The notes under the pieces are model-generated. The model had not been told where the DNA came from. It searched no databases and saw only the letters and a list, made by a program, of their open reading frames with translations. Positions 1-5,588 of a stretch of 6,187 nt of DNA are shown one piece after another (the stretch's first letter is position 1; each line of letters starts with the position of its first letter). The DNA comes from CAYIFA01 sp964362625 (GTDB lineage Bacteria; Patescibacteriota; Minisyncoccia; 1-14-0-10-42-19). Location: assembly GCA_964362625.1 (NCBI GenBank), contig CAYIFA010000047.1, positions 1 to 6,187 on the forward strand, in the 5' to 3' direction. Both the position numbers and the translations under genes were made by a program.

Positions 1-587
1 CTCCTCCGCCACCACCTCCACCTCCTCCGCCACCAGCAGTTACGCCTCCACCACCACCGCCTCCGCCAGCCGAACCATCACAAAATTTCTCTCTTAATTC
101 ATATGTAGCAGTAAAGGGTTTATCAAATGTGCGGGCAACGCCGGGCGGAACATTCCTCGGCGAACAGAACGAAGGAGCGATCGGTGAGGTAGTCGGCGGT
201 CCGGTACTGGCTAAAGTAAAAGGGGCGGGTTATTGGTTCTGGAACATAAATTTTGAAAACGATCCTGACGGTTGGGTTGCGGAATCAACTTTAAAGAGCG
301 TTCCAAAACCAGAACTAGCGGAAGATAAAGCAAAGCCAGCGGAGAACGCGGAGGCCCAAGTCGCTGGGGCCGCAACAGAATCTGAGCCGGCAATCGAAGC
401 TGTAAAGACAGCTCCCCCGGAACAAGCGCCAATAGAAACAACCGCCCAGACGCAGGTTGCTCAAGCTACGGGTACTCCGGGCGCCAACTCTTTGGCGAGT
501 GCGGTCGTTATCGGGCTAGCGATTCTTATCGGATTAATTGCCGGGTCCTGGGTAATATCCCGCGCAATTTACAGAAATCGAATCTAG
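1..587 (+). CDS. Partial gene: poly-proline / bacterial SH3 domain protein with C-terminal membrane anchor
   Basis: The gene runs in from the left edge; the first whole codon is at 3, giving 194 visible residues. A GTG at 129 could be called as a start, but the frame is open upstream and codes for meaningful sequence, so the true start lies outside the window. Order (fragment numbering): eleven prolines (1-11), AVT, eight prolines (15-22), an SH3-like domain (about 33-100, with VRATPGGTFLG and the closing GWVAESTL), a low-complexity Ala/Pro/Glu/Thr linker (about 101-160), one hydrophobic segment (about 166-185) and a short basic tail RAIYRNRI. The basic tail suggests a cytoplasmic C-terminus, placing the SH3 and proline segments outside the cell. 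Bacterial SH3 domains often bind cell-wall peptides or other surface ligands; that role here is inference. The unseen N-terminal domain would decide the function. It converges on uppS. Confidence 0.8.
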   Translation, partial: PPPPPPPPPPPAVTPPPPPPPPAEPSQNFSLNSYVAVKGLSNVRATPGGTFLGEQNEGAIGEVVGGPVLAKVKGAGYWFWNINFENDPDGWVAESTLKSVPKPELAEDKAKPAENAEAQVAGAATESEPAIEAVKTAPPEQAPIETTAQTQVAQATGTPGANSLASAVVIGLAILIGLIAGSWVISRAIYRNRI

Positions 588-607
588 TCTTAATTAAATA
601 AAAAAAC

Positions 608-638
608 AAAACGGCTCCTACAAAATAGGGGCCGTTTT
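608..638. terminator. Bidirectional intrinsic terminator between convergent genes
   Basis: A 13-bp stem (608-620 with 626-638, one G-T wobble) closes a five-base loop, CAAAA. On the - strand it is followed by a strong T-rich tract (the complement of about 594-607), which suits the end of uppS. On the + strand the right arm itself ends in TTTT, a weaker tail for the SH3 gene. It lies 21 bases after one stop and 11 bases after the other. Confidence 0.85.
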
Positions 639-648
639 CAGAATAGCT

Positions 649-1353
649 CTATGCGCCTAGTCGTCGCTCGCGAGAACGAAATTCATCAGTAATTTTTTTA
701 AGATGTCTAGGAGAGAAATCCGGCCAACATACCTTTGGGAAAGCCAGATAGGCATTGGCCATCTTGTGCATCAGAAATCCGGCAGACAAATGCGGCTCTC
801 CGCCGGTACGGATACAAAGATCCACATCCGGCAAAAATCCGCTCCAGAGGTATTCATTTTCAATTTCGGGGGTAAGCGGCATAGCTGGTGGGACATTTTT
901 TCGGATGGCATCTTTTTGCGCCCTATCTTCTTCTGTTCCGTCATAAGCCAACGCCAGCGTAAACGTCCTTTCGGTTCTCGTCCAAGAAGATTCTTCCAAT
1001 TCTTTTATATCCGGTTCAAATTCCGGGAAAAAATCTTTCCAGCGGCCGATTGTTTTGAATCTAATATTTCTACTCTTAAATTCCGGCGATACCTTTAATT
1101 CCGAAATCCCTAATTTACAGAGTTGGGTAAGAAAACGCAGCTCACCTTCTTTTCTTTTTTGCAGGTTGTCTATTGAGAGCGCCCAGAAAGTAAAATGAGT
1201 AACCTCAAAATCCCAAATGTGCGCGAAGATCTCCTTAAAACTGGCATACCCGGCCTCGTGTCCTTTCCGGGACGGTAATCGTTTGGCTTTCGCCCATCGT
1301 CGGTTGCGGTCAGGGATAATCGCCACGTGCAATATCTTCTTGCCTGTTGCCAT
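649..1353 (-). CDS. uppS: Isoprenyl transferase, undecaprenyl diphosphate synthase family (atypical active site)
   Basis: A cis-prenyltransferase, expected to condense isopentenyl diphosphate onto farnesyl diphosphate to make the C55 lipid carrier for wall and surface polysaccharides. At 234 residues it is close to the family's usual ~230-250. Motifs: HVAIIPDRNRRWA (9-21; D15 matches catalytic D26 of E. coli), GHEAG (31-35), WALSIDN (57-63), AYDG (136-139), RTGGEPHLS (182-190) and WPDF (210-213), with the family ending RERRLG. Several normally conserved residues differ: the Gly after the catalytic Asp is Arg (R16), the second Gly of DGNGR is R18, and the positions matching E. coli H199, R200 and E213 are P187, H188 and Y202. 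ATG at 1353 is preferred over GTG at 1359 because AGAGAGG sits about 5 bases before the ATG and would overlap the GTG. It is monocistronic, with its own promoter and terminator. The family is certain; full activity is not. Confidence 0.9.
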   Translation of the reverse strand: MATGKKILHVAIIPDRNRRWAKAKRLPSRKGHEAGYASFKEIFAHIWDFEVTHFTFWALSIDNLQKRKEGELRFLTQLCKLGISELKVSPEFKSRNIRFKTIGRWKDFFPEFEPDIKELEESSWTRTERTFTLALAYDGTEEDRAQKDAIRKNVPPAMPLTPEIENEYLWSGFLPDVDLCIRTGGEPHLSAGFLMHKMANAYLAFPKVCWPDFSPRHLKKITDEFRSRERRLGA

Positions 1354-1385
1354 GACCACCTCTCTTCTGCCCGATATCTAACATG

Positions 1386-1413
1386 ATTATAGAGAATTTA
1401 TTTGATTTTACAA
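1386..1413 (-). promoter_or_regulatory. Promoter for uppS
   Basis: Read on the - strand: -35 TTGTAA (1413-1408), a 16-base spacer, and a perfect -10 TATAAT (1391-1386). Transcription would start near 1379, leaving a leader of about 26 bases that contains the purine-rich ribosome binding site of uppS. Confidence 0.7.
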
Positions 1414-1446
1414 CATCCAATAATGCCGACTCCCCGATGATGTTTC

Positions 1447-1474
1447 TTGTAATTTTCTTTACTTTGTTTATATT
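1447..1474 (+). promoter_or_regulatory. Promoter for the ftsH-like gene
   Basis: -35 TTGTAA (1447-1452), a 16-base spacer and -10 TATATT (1469-1474). The expected start is near 1481, giving a leader of about 45 bases. It is back to back with the uppS promoter, with about 33 bases between the two -35 boxes, and both share the same -35 hexamer and spacer length. Confidence 0.55.
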
Positions 1475-1511
1475 TGGATTAAACACAAAAGAACCTTTAC
1501 ATATACATATC

Positions 1512-1517
1512 GGAGGA
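1512..1517 (+). promoter_or_regulatory. Shine-Dalgarno site fixing the GTG start of the ftsH-like gene
   Basis: GGAGGA lies 8 bases before the GTG at 1526. It is the strongest ribosome binding site in the window and supports the non-ATG start. The next in-frame ATG (about 1634, residue 37) would remove the first hydrophobic segment. Confidence 0.8.
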
Positions 1518-1525
1518 ACGGTCGC

Positions 1526-3433
1526 GTGAGTACAACAAAATCGTACTCTCTTTTTCTGGCGCTTTTTTTAACCGGTCTGGTTTTTTCTGTAGCCGGAGCG
1601 CAAGTAATATCCCACGAGGCGCCACCAGTAGAAATGCATAAAAACTCCAATGTTCAGGGAGGAAACCAGCAAGGCGGGGTATCGGAAAGGTTTCGGTTTA
1701 TTTCTTACTCGCTTTACGCGTTTGCATTGCTGGTAATTGTCGCGATATTTCGTGGCTCCGCCGACCTCAAGCTGAAAGTTAAATCCGCGAAAGAAAAAAG
1801 TCGGGAAGAGAATCAGATCTTTAATGACCGCCAGATTAGGATCTTAAGGATGGCCTATCTATATATTGTATTTTCGTCAATAGTTCTAATGTTCGTTAAT
1901 TGGTATGTTACGCTACTTTTCATCGGAGTCGGGATAGCGATTTCTGCGAAGTATTGGTGGGGCGCACTCGAAGTATGGCGCTCTTTCCAACACGGGTCAT
2001 TAGACGCAAAGCATGTTATAACCGGAGAAAAAACAACCTTTAGCGACGTGGGCGGCCTAGAAGAGATTAAAGGAGAAATTCAAGATACTATTGAACTTTA
2101 TAAAGATCCTAAAGATGCCGAAGAGTGGGATATTCGTCCAGCCAAAGGAATTTTATTGGTGGGACCGCCGGGTAACGGGAAAACCCTTCTTGCGCGCGCA
2201 ATTGCCGGGGAAGCGGGGTTAACGTTTATTGAATATTCTGCCGCCGAAGTCGGGAACTCTTATGTGCGTTCCGGGGCACAAGCTACAAAAGGCATTTTTG
2301 ATGACGCCCAGGCGAAAAAACCGGCACTGCTTTTTTTGGATGAAATTGACGCGTTGGGCCGAAGACGAGGATACGACGTAAGCGGAGAATATGACCACGC
2401 GCTTACTGAACTACTGCACCAGATGGACGGGATCAGGCGAAAACATGGCGTGTTGGTTGTGGCGGCAACAAACCGCGAAGATGTTCTGGATGAAGCCCTG
2501 GTGCGTCCCGGCCGGTTTGATAAGAAACTGTTAATCCCTCCGCCTAACGCCGATGCGCGCGAACAAATCCTCAAGGTCCACACCAAAAAAAAGCGCTTGG
2601 CCGATGACGTAAATTTGCATGAACTCGCGAAGAAAATAGCTGGCTTTAACGGTGCCACCATAGAACAGCTGACCAATGAAGCGACTCAGGCGGCTAGACG
2701 CCGCTATAACCAGATAAAAAAACAGCAAAGCCCCCTGGGGAGCGTTGTCGATACGGTAAAAGAGATTTTTACCGGAGAAAAGACTGTCACTAAAGCAGAT
2801 TTTGAAAATGCGATATTGACCGTGCAGCTTGGACCAGCGCGAAAAGCCATAATGAGCGAGAAAGAGCGTAAAATCGTAGCGGTGCACGAAATTGGTCATG
2901 CCGTTGTCACGGCCGAAAAAGATCTGGAGATTCTCGAGAAGGTTATGTTAATGCCGCGGAACTGGGCGTTGGGCATAACCGTGACTGCGAGCGAAGATAA
3001 TAACCTGCCTTCACGCGCTTTGATCTGTGCTAAAATAACTTCGTTATTCGGCGGACGGGCGGCTGAAGAAGTTTTTCTTAATCCCAACGAGATAACGACC
3101 GGGGCTGGGAATGACTTGGAAAAAGCCGAGGAGTTGGCGCGAAAAATGGTCAGCGAGTGGGGTATGGGCGAATTGGGGCCGACGGTATTTCTTAAGCCAG
3201 GAGTTGGGGTTTTCAGCCGGGAATATTACAGCGAATATCTGAAGTCGCAAATAGACCAGGCGGTGCAAAAAATTAAGACTGAATGCTATGAGGACGCCAA
3301 AAAAATAATTGAAAATCATCGCGAAGCAGTGCTACGCCTTGCCGAACTTTTGGTAGAAAAAACCGCATTGGACGCACGGGAAATTTATGACTCACTTGGT
3401 CGCTCGCGAAAAACCGAACGGATAAATCCATAA
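1526..3433 (+). CDS. FtsH-like membrane AAA+ / M41 zinc metalloprotease, divergent
   Basis: 635 residues; expected to unfold and degrade membrane and cytosolic proteins using ATP. The N-terminus has a signal-peptide-like or first membrane segment (about 8-25, possible cleavage after VAGA), a short polar stretch (26-55), a membrane segment at about 58-76, a basic stretch (77-108), and a hydrophobic hairpin of probably two segments (about 110-142). AAA+ domain: DVGG (174-177), Walker A GPPGNGKT (213-220), pore loop SYVRSGA (245-251), Walker B LLFLDEID (268-275), sensor N316, and arginine fingers R327 and R330 in the second region of homology. M41 domain: zinc site HEIGH (454-458), GGRAAEEV (509-516) and third ligand D530 in TTGAGNDLEKA. 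The protease therefore looks catalytically intact. Oddities: the usual ~70-residue external domain between two membrane helices is absent, there is an extra ~20-residue insert near 396-419, and the pore loop is altered. It is probably a paralog of standard FtsH, so no symbol is given. It stands alone between its own promoter and terminator. Confidence 0.93.
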   Translation: MSTTKSYSLFLALFLTGLVFSVAGAQVISHEAPPVEMHKNSNVQGGNQQGGVSERFRFISYSLYAFALLVIVAIFRGSADLKLKVKSAKEKSREENQIFNDRQIRILRMAYLYIVFSSIVLMFVNWYVTLLFIGVGIAISAKYWWGALEVWRSFQHGSLDAKHVITGEKTTFSDVGGLEEIKGEIQDTIELYKDPKDAEEWDIRPAKGILLVGPPGNGKTLLARAIAGEAGLTFIEYSAAEVGNSYVRSGAQATKGIFDDAQAKKPALLFLDEIDALGRRRGYDVSGEYDHALTELLHQMDGIRRKHGVLVVAATNREDVLDEALVRPGRFDKKLLIPPPNADAREQILKVHTKKKRLADDVNLHELAKKIAGFNGATIEQLTNEATQAARRRYNQIKKQQSPLGSVVDTVKEIFTGEKTVTKADFENAILTVQLGPARKAIMSEKERKIVAVHEIGHAVVTAEKDLEILEKVMLMPRNWALGITVTASEDNNLPSRALICAKITSLFGGRAAEEVFLNPNEITTGAGNDLEKAEELARKMVSEWGMGELGPTVFLKPGVGVFSREYYSEYLKSQIDQAVQKIKTECYEDAKKIIENHREAVLRLAELLVEKTALDAREIYDSLGRSRKTERINP

Positions 3434-3455
3434 CTGTATGATAAAAACTTAAATC

Positions 3456-3486
3456 AAAATACGCGGAGACAGATTCCGTGTATTTT
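3456..3486. terminator. Bidirectional intrinsic terminator
   Basis: A 12-bp stem (3456-3467 with 3475-3486, one G-T pair) closes a seven-base loop, GACAGAT. On the + strand the right arm ends TTTT and continues ATTTTATAG. On the - strand the arm ends TTTT and continues GATTTAAGTTTTTAT. It lies between convergent genes, 22 bases after the ftsH-like stop and about 33 bases after the stop of the opposing operon. Confidence 0.8.
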
Positions 3487-3519
3487 ATTTTATAGATTCA
3501 ATACGGAAAACCTCCAGCA

Positions 3520-4218
3520 TTATTTATACAGCCTATCTCCTTTTTGCATTTCGATAACGTAAATAAATTCCGAGCCCCCGGTATTACCCTCTCCTTGCCG
3601 CCAATTATCAGTTCGGGTAATCGATGTTTGGACGAGTGGCTTATCGGGGATTTGAATATTAATAAGATATCCTTTTATTCGTACCACATCATTTCTCTGC
3701 AGTTGGCGAAGAGCGTGATCGACATTCTTATTTGCCGCGATGAGGTGATTGCTAGAAACATGATTTGAAATATATTCGTATCCCGGCTCATGGTTTAATT
3801 TTTCGTCTGCGTATTTGAATGTCATATAGGACCATTGGTGGGAAAATTTTATTTTTTTTAAATAACGATTCTCAAAGAGTTTCCCCCATACAAGTACAAG
3901 GTCATTGGTGAGAAGATTATCCAATTCAGCAACATTCCAAAAATTTGGGTATCGCTCATTTATAACGACTTTAGCGCTAATATCATATACCGCAACAGGT
4001 ATAATAGCCACTTTCTCTCCATTGCGATTTTTAAATTCAAAGGCTTCTTTATTAGTTTTTTCTTGTAGCGGCTCTCCCAATACATTTATTTTATTTTCTG
4101 TAAACTGCGCAGTAGCCCGATAGCGCAACGGATAATATATATTTCCCCAAAATAAAAAGATCCCTGTACCAATAAGGATGTAGACCAGGAACCAAAAATA
4201 AAACTTATTGTATCTCAA
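3520..4218 (-). CDS. Single-pass membrane protein of unknown function, second gene of operon
   Basis: With a TTG start at 4218 the product has 232 residues: a short N-terminus (RYNKFY), one hydrophobic segment (about 8-24) and a ~205-residue soluble part after aromatic-rich WGNIYYPLRYRA. The frame stays open upstream to 4365, but that stretch lies inside the preceding membrane gene, and no ATG or GTG is available before residue 132. TTG, 8 bases after the neighbour's stop, fits best, although no clear Shine-Dalgarno site precedes it. Visible motifs: VYDISAKVV (78-86), LVLVWG (107-112), SSNHLIAAN (155-163), VVRIKGYLINI (178-188), TSITRTD (198-204) and GGSEFIYVIEMQKGD (214-228). From memory this pattern resembles a widespread family of uncharacterised bacterial proteins (WG ... 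NHLIPAN ... G-x-L-V ... TS-x-x-R-x-D ... CE-x-x-Y-V). The name and function of that family are not known to me. The gene is probably translationally coupled to the upstream gene. Confidence 0.75.
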   Translation of the reverse strand: MRYNKFYFWFLVYILIGTGIFLFWGNIYYPLRYRATAQFTENKINVLGEPLQEKTNKEAFEFKNRNGEKVAIIPVAVYDISAKVVINERYPNFWNVAELDNLLTNDLVLVWGKLFENRYLKKIKFSHQWSYMTFKYADEKLNHEPGYEYISNHVSSNHLIAANKNVDHALRQLQRNDVVRIKGYLINIQIPDKPLVQTSITRTDNWRQGEGNTGGSEFIYVIEMQKGDRLYK

Positions 4219-4226
4219 GAAAACGA

Positions 4227-4676
4227 CTAGGCCGGTAAGGCGCTTGTTATTTGACCAACTATGCCTCCGATAATAAAAAGTGTAACCCCGGTCCAATAAA
4301 ATAGCATGGGGGTTCTTCGCTTCTCTGGAGGAGGCAGAGGGGCGGTGAAGTAGTAATAAAGCCAATAAAAGTTAATTAGCCCGGCGATGATGGGCTTTTT
4401 AACATCTCCTCCCAAAGATCCCCCTTGTTCTATATAAAGAAGCCAATTCCATACTCCGCCAGCACCCACACAAATGCCGCCAGTAATCCATACAAGAATA
4501 ACAAAGAAAGATGGAGAATAAGATCCAAACAACATAAAGAGATATGCGGTTGTCACCACAAGCCCCGTTCCCAAAATCCATTGGATCAAGATGTTATCCC
4601 TTAATAGATAATAAAAAATGAGTAGTGCTATTATTCCGTAAAAAATTATAAAACCCGGGGTCATATTAAAGCGCAT
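4227..4676 (-). CDS. Polytopic membrane protein of unknown function, first gene of operon
   Basis: 149 residues, mostly hydrophobic, with about five predicted membrane segments: roughly 9-25, 31-50, 57-81, 94-112 and 122-144. Polar parts are short; the clearest are EQGGSLGGDVKK (about 83-94) and the proline/basic loop PLPPPEKRRTP before the last segment. No catalytic motif or known family is recognised. ATG at 4676 is the first start after the promoter; a second ATG four codons later is possible. No Shine-Dalgarno site is visible in the AT-rich leader. The stop is 8 bases before the proposed TTG start of the next gene, so the two are likely co-transcribed, and their products may form one membrane complex (inference). 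Confidence 0.8.
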   Translation of the reverse strand: MRFNMTPGFIIFYGIIALLIFYYLLRDNILIQWILGTGLVVTTAYLFMLFGSYSPSFFVILVWITGGICVGAGGVWNWLLYIEQGGSLGGDVKKPIIAGLINFYWLYYYFTAPLPPPEKRRTPMLFYWTGVTLFIIGGIVGQITSALPA

Positions 4677-4717
4677 TAATTATTTTTTGACTTTATGGTA
4701 AAAACCCTCTTTTTTCT

Positions 4718-4726
4718 ATTATAGCA
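4718..4726 (-). promoter_or_regulatory. Extended -10 promoter for the membrane-protein operon
   Basis: On the - strand the sequence reads TGCTATAAT, a perfect extended -10 element (TGn plus TATAAT), about 42 bases before the ATG at 4676. No good -35 lies 16-18 bases upstream, which is tolerated by extended -10 promoters. Confidence 0.65.
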
Positions 4727-4930
4727 CGGCTCCCGCCTACGCTCCTTCTCTTGGACTATACACCATCGTGGCACTTTGAAAGCCGAAAGGGTTCCGGTTC
4801 CGCAAATGACAGCTACTTTTTCTTGTAGCTAATTGCGTCACTCCTTTATAATGTATAGTATTGTATACTTCTTTGCTATCGCTTATAAATATACAATGAA
4901 TTGACTTTGAAATGGTTCGAACCCCCCTTC

Positions 4931-4983
4931 GCTCCTCCTTCGCCTAAGGCTTCGGAAGGACGCGGTAAAGCTACGGAAGGGGC
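4931..4983. repeat. TTCG-rich hairpin repeat, copy A
   Basis: The first 50 bases align without gaps to 6071-6120, with 40 identical. Predicted fold: TCCT (4933-4936) pairs with AGGA (4957-4960), CC with GG around a bulged A, then a TTC/TTC internal loop and GCC/GGC capped by TAA. A longer outer pairing, CCCCTTC (4924-4930) with GAAGGGG (4976-4982), exists only in this copy. It is typical of short intergenic palindromic repeats; no coding role is seen. Confidence 0.7.
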
Positions 4984-5002
4984 ACAGTGCATTTTGCTCG
5001 CC

Positions 5003-5031
5003 TCGCTGAAGCTCCGGCGAAGCTTCAGCGA
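5003..5031. repeat. Perfect 11-bp hairpin, TTCG/GAAGCTTC type
   Basis: TCGCTGAAGCT (5003-5013) and AGCTTCAGCGA (5021-5031) pair perfectly around the loop CCGGCGA. Read on the - strand it opens CCTTCGCTGAAGCTTCG, resembling the start of copy A (CCTTCGCCTAAGGCTTCG), so it may be a related element in the opposite orientation. It lies about 45 bases after the stop of the - strand gene but has no T-tract on either side, so it is not a typical intrinsic terminator. Confidence 0.7.
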
Positions 5032-5076
5032 AGGATGTGGCGGGAAATTCCCCCGAATTAAAAGGTCGAATAATAA

Positions 5077-5481
5077 TTATTTTTTCTTAGTTCTCTTTCC
5101 TGAAGATTTTTTAGTTGGTTCTTCAGAAAAAGGAACCCACTGATGCCCCCACTCGAAAACAGTTTTACCAGTACGACTAGACTCGAGAGGAAAATACCTG
5201 ATTTGAAATTTTTTGCCCTGGTATTCAATAACAGTTTTTGATTTGGCGTTGGGATATAACTGGTCAAGCTCCTCTGTTAATTTTTCTTCAGGAGTTTTCT
5301 CAACCTTACCAGATTGTTTAAGTGTCTGTTCAACTGTTTTCAATCTTGCCCTGGCCGCCTGCTGTCTGGCTCTACCTGCGTTCGGATTGTTCCCGCTCAT
5401 ACCGATCTCGTTTGCTCTTTCCAAATCCTGTTTAGCTTTTTCTAGGTCTTCCGTGGTGTAATCGCCGCTGGCGTCTTTCAT
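5077..5481 (-). CDS. Charged soluble protein of unknown function; probable 3' part of an interrupted gene
   Basis: From the only available standard start (ATG at 5481) it has 134 residues: a helical, charged first half (TTEDLEKAKQDLERANEIG, then Ala/Arg/Gln-rich to about residue 55), a more globular part (about 75-115, with KTVIEYQGKKFQIRYFPLE and VFEWGHQWVPF) and a lysine-rich tail ending KRTKKK. No family is recognised. The same frame stays open for 59 more codons upstream, back to a TGA at 5661-5659, and those codons read like real protein (PWERLQKEVNNSGRKYLLNP, then NAVYEKGSEINGFAGLLEEQ) yet contain no ATG, GTG or TTG. The true protein therefore probably begins in the preceding frame (5589-6035), joined by a -1 shift within 5589-5658. 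No signal peptide or membrane segment is seen. Confidence 0.6.
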   Translation of the reverse strand: MKDASGDYTTEDLEKAKQDLERANEIGMSGNNPNAGRARQQAARARLKTVEQTLKQSGKVEKTPEEKLTEELDQLYPNAKSKTVIEYQGKKFQIRYFPLESSRTGKTVFEWGHQWVPFSEEPTKKSSGKRTKKK

Positions 5482-5588
5482 TTTTTCTATTTGTTCTTCA
5501 AGTAGTCCAGCAAAGCCATTAATTTCTGACCCTTTTTCGTAAACAGCATTTGAGATGGGGTTGAGAAGATATTTTCTCCCAGAATTGT

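Larger units (their letters stand above)
4677..5076. other. 400-base stretch without a convincing gene
   Basis: Lies between the promoter of the membrane-protein operon and the end of the next - strand gene. It contains the extended -10 promoter, a 6-bp hairpin (AGCTAC/GTAGCT, 4811-4816 with 4825-4830) enclosed by CGCAA/TTGCG (4801-4805 with 4833-4837), an AT-rich part (about 4845-4900) with a possible + strand promoter (TTGTAG at 4823, 18-base spacer, TATAAT at 4847-4852) and an 8-base inverted repeat ATTGTATA/TATACAAT (4860-4867, 4890-4897), then two TTCG-rich hairpin repeats (4924-4983 and 5003-5031) and a short CGGG/CCCG hairpin (5041-5055). No coding potential is persuasive on either strand. 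Confidence 0.6.

Noticed and set aside
3..71. CCN-rich tract as a DNA tandem repeat or as a glycine-rich - strand product
   Set aside because: The + strand frame is continuous with the SH3 domain, and the varied proline codons argue for selection on the protein and not a simple DNA repeat.
703..1098. 131-codon + strand frame opposite uppS
   Set aside because: It is antisense to clear UppS motifs and has no family resemblance or ribosome binding site.
2260..3319. Several long - strand frames opposite the ftsH-like gene
   Set aside because: They are shadows of a strongly coding + strand gene with intact AAA+ and M41 motifs.
4219..4365. N-terminal extension of the 3520-4218 gene to a TTG at 4365
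   Set aside because: The extra 49 residues overlap the coding end of the upstream membrane gene, are low quality, and precede a natural membrane-segment N-terminus.
4737..4841. 34-codon - strand frame from GTG, beginning MTQLATRKSS
   Set aside because: The purine-rich AAAGGA directly abuts the GTG, the peptide has no recognisable features, and its end runs close to the operon promoter. Too short to support without conservation.
4914..4923. GGTTCGAACC, resembling a tRNA T-arm
   Set aside because: No acceptor, D or anticodon arm can be paired around it on either strand. It is just a 10-base palindrome.
5003..5031. Intrinsic terminator for the 5077-6035 gene
   Set aside because: The stem is strong, but neither side has a T-tract, so it is listed as a repeat instead.
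4901..5143. 80-codon + strand open frame
   Set aside because: It is made mostly of hairpin repeat sequence (4924-5031) and then antisense to the 3' end of the - strand gene. It has no ribosome binding site and no protein-like pattern.
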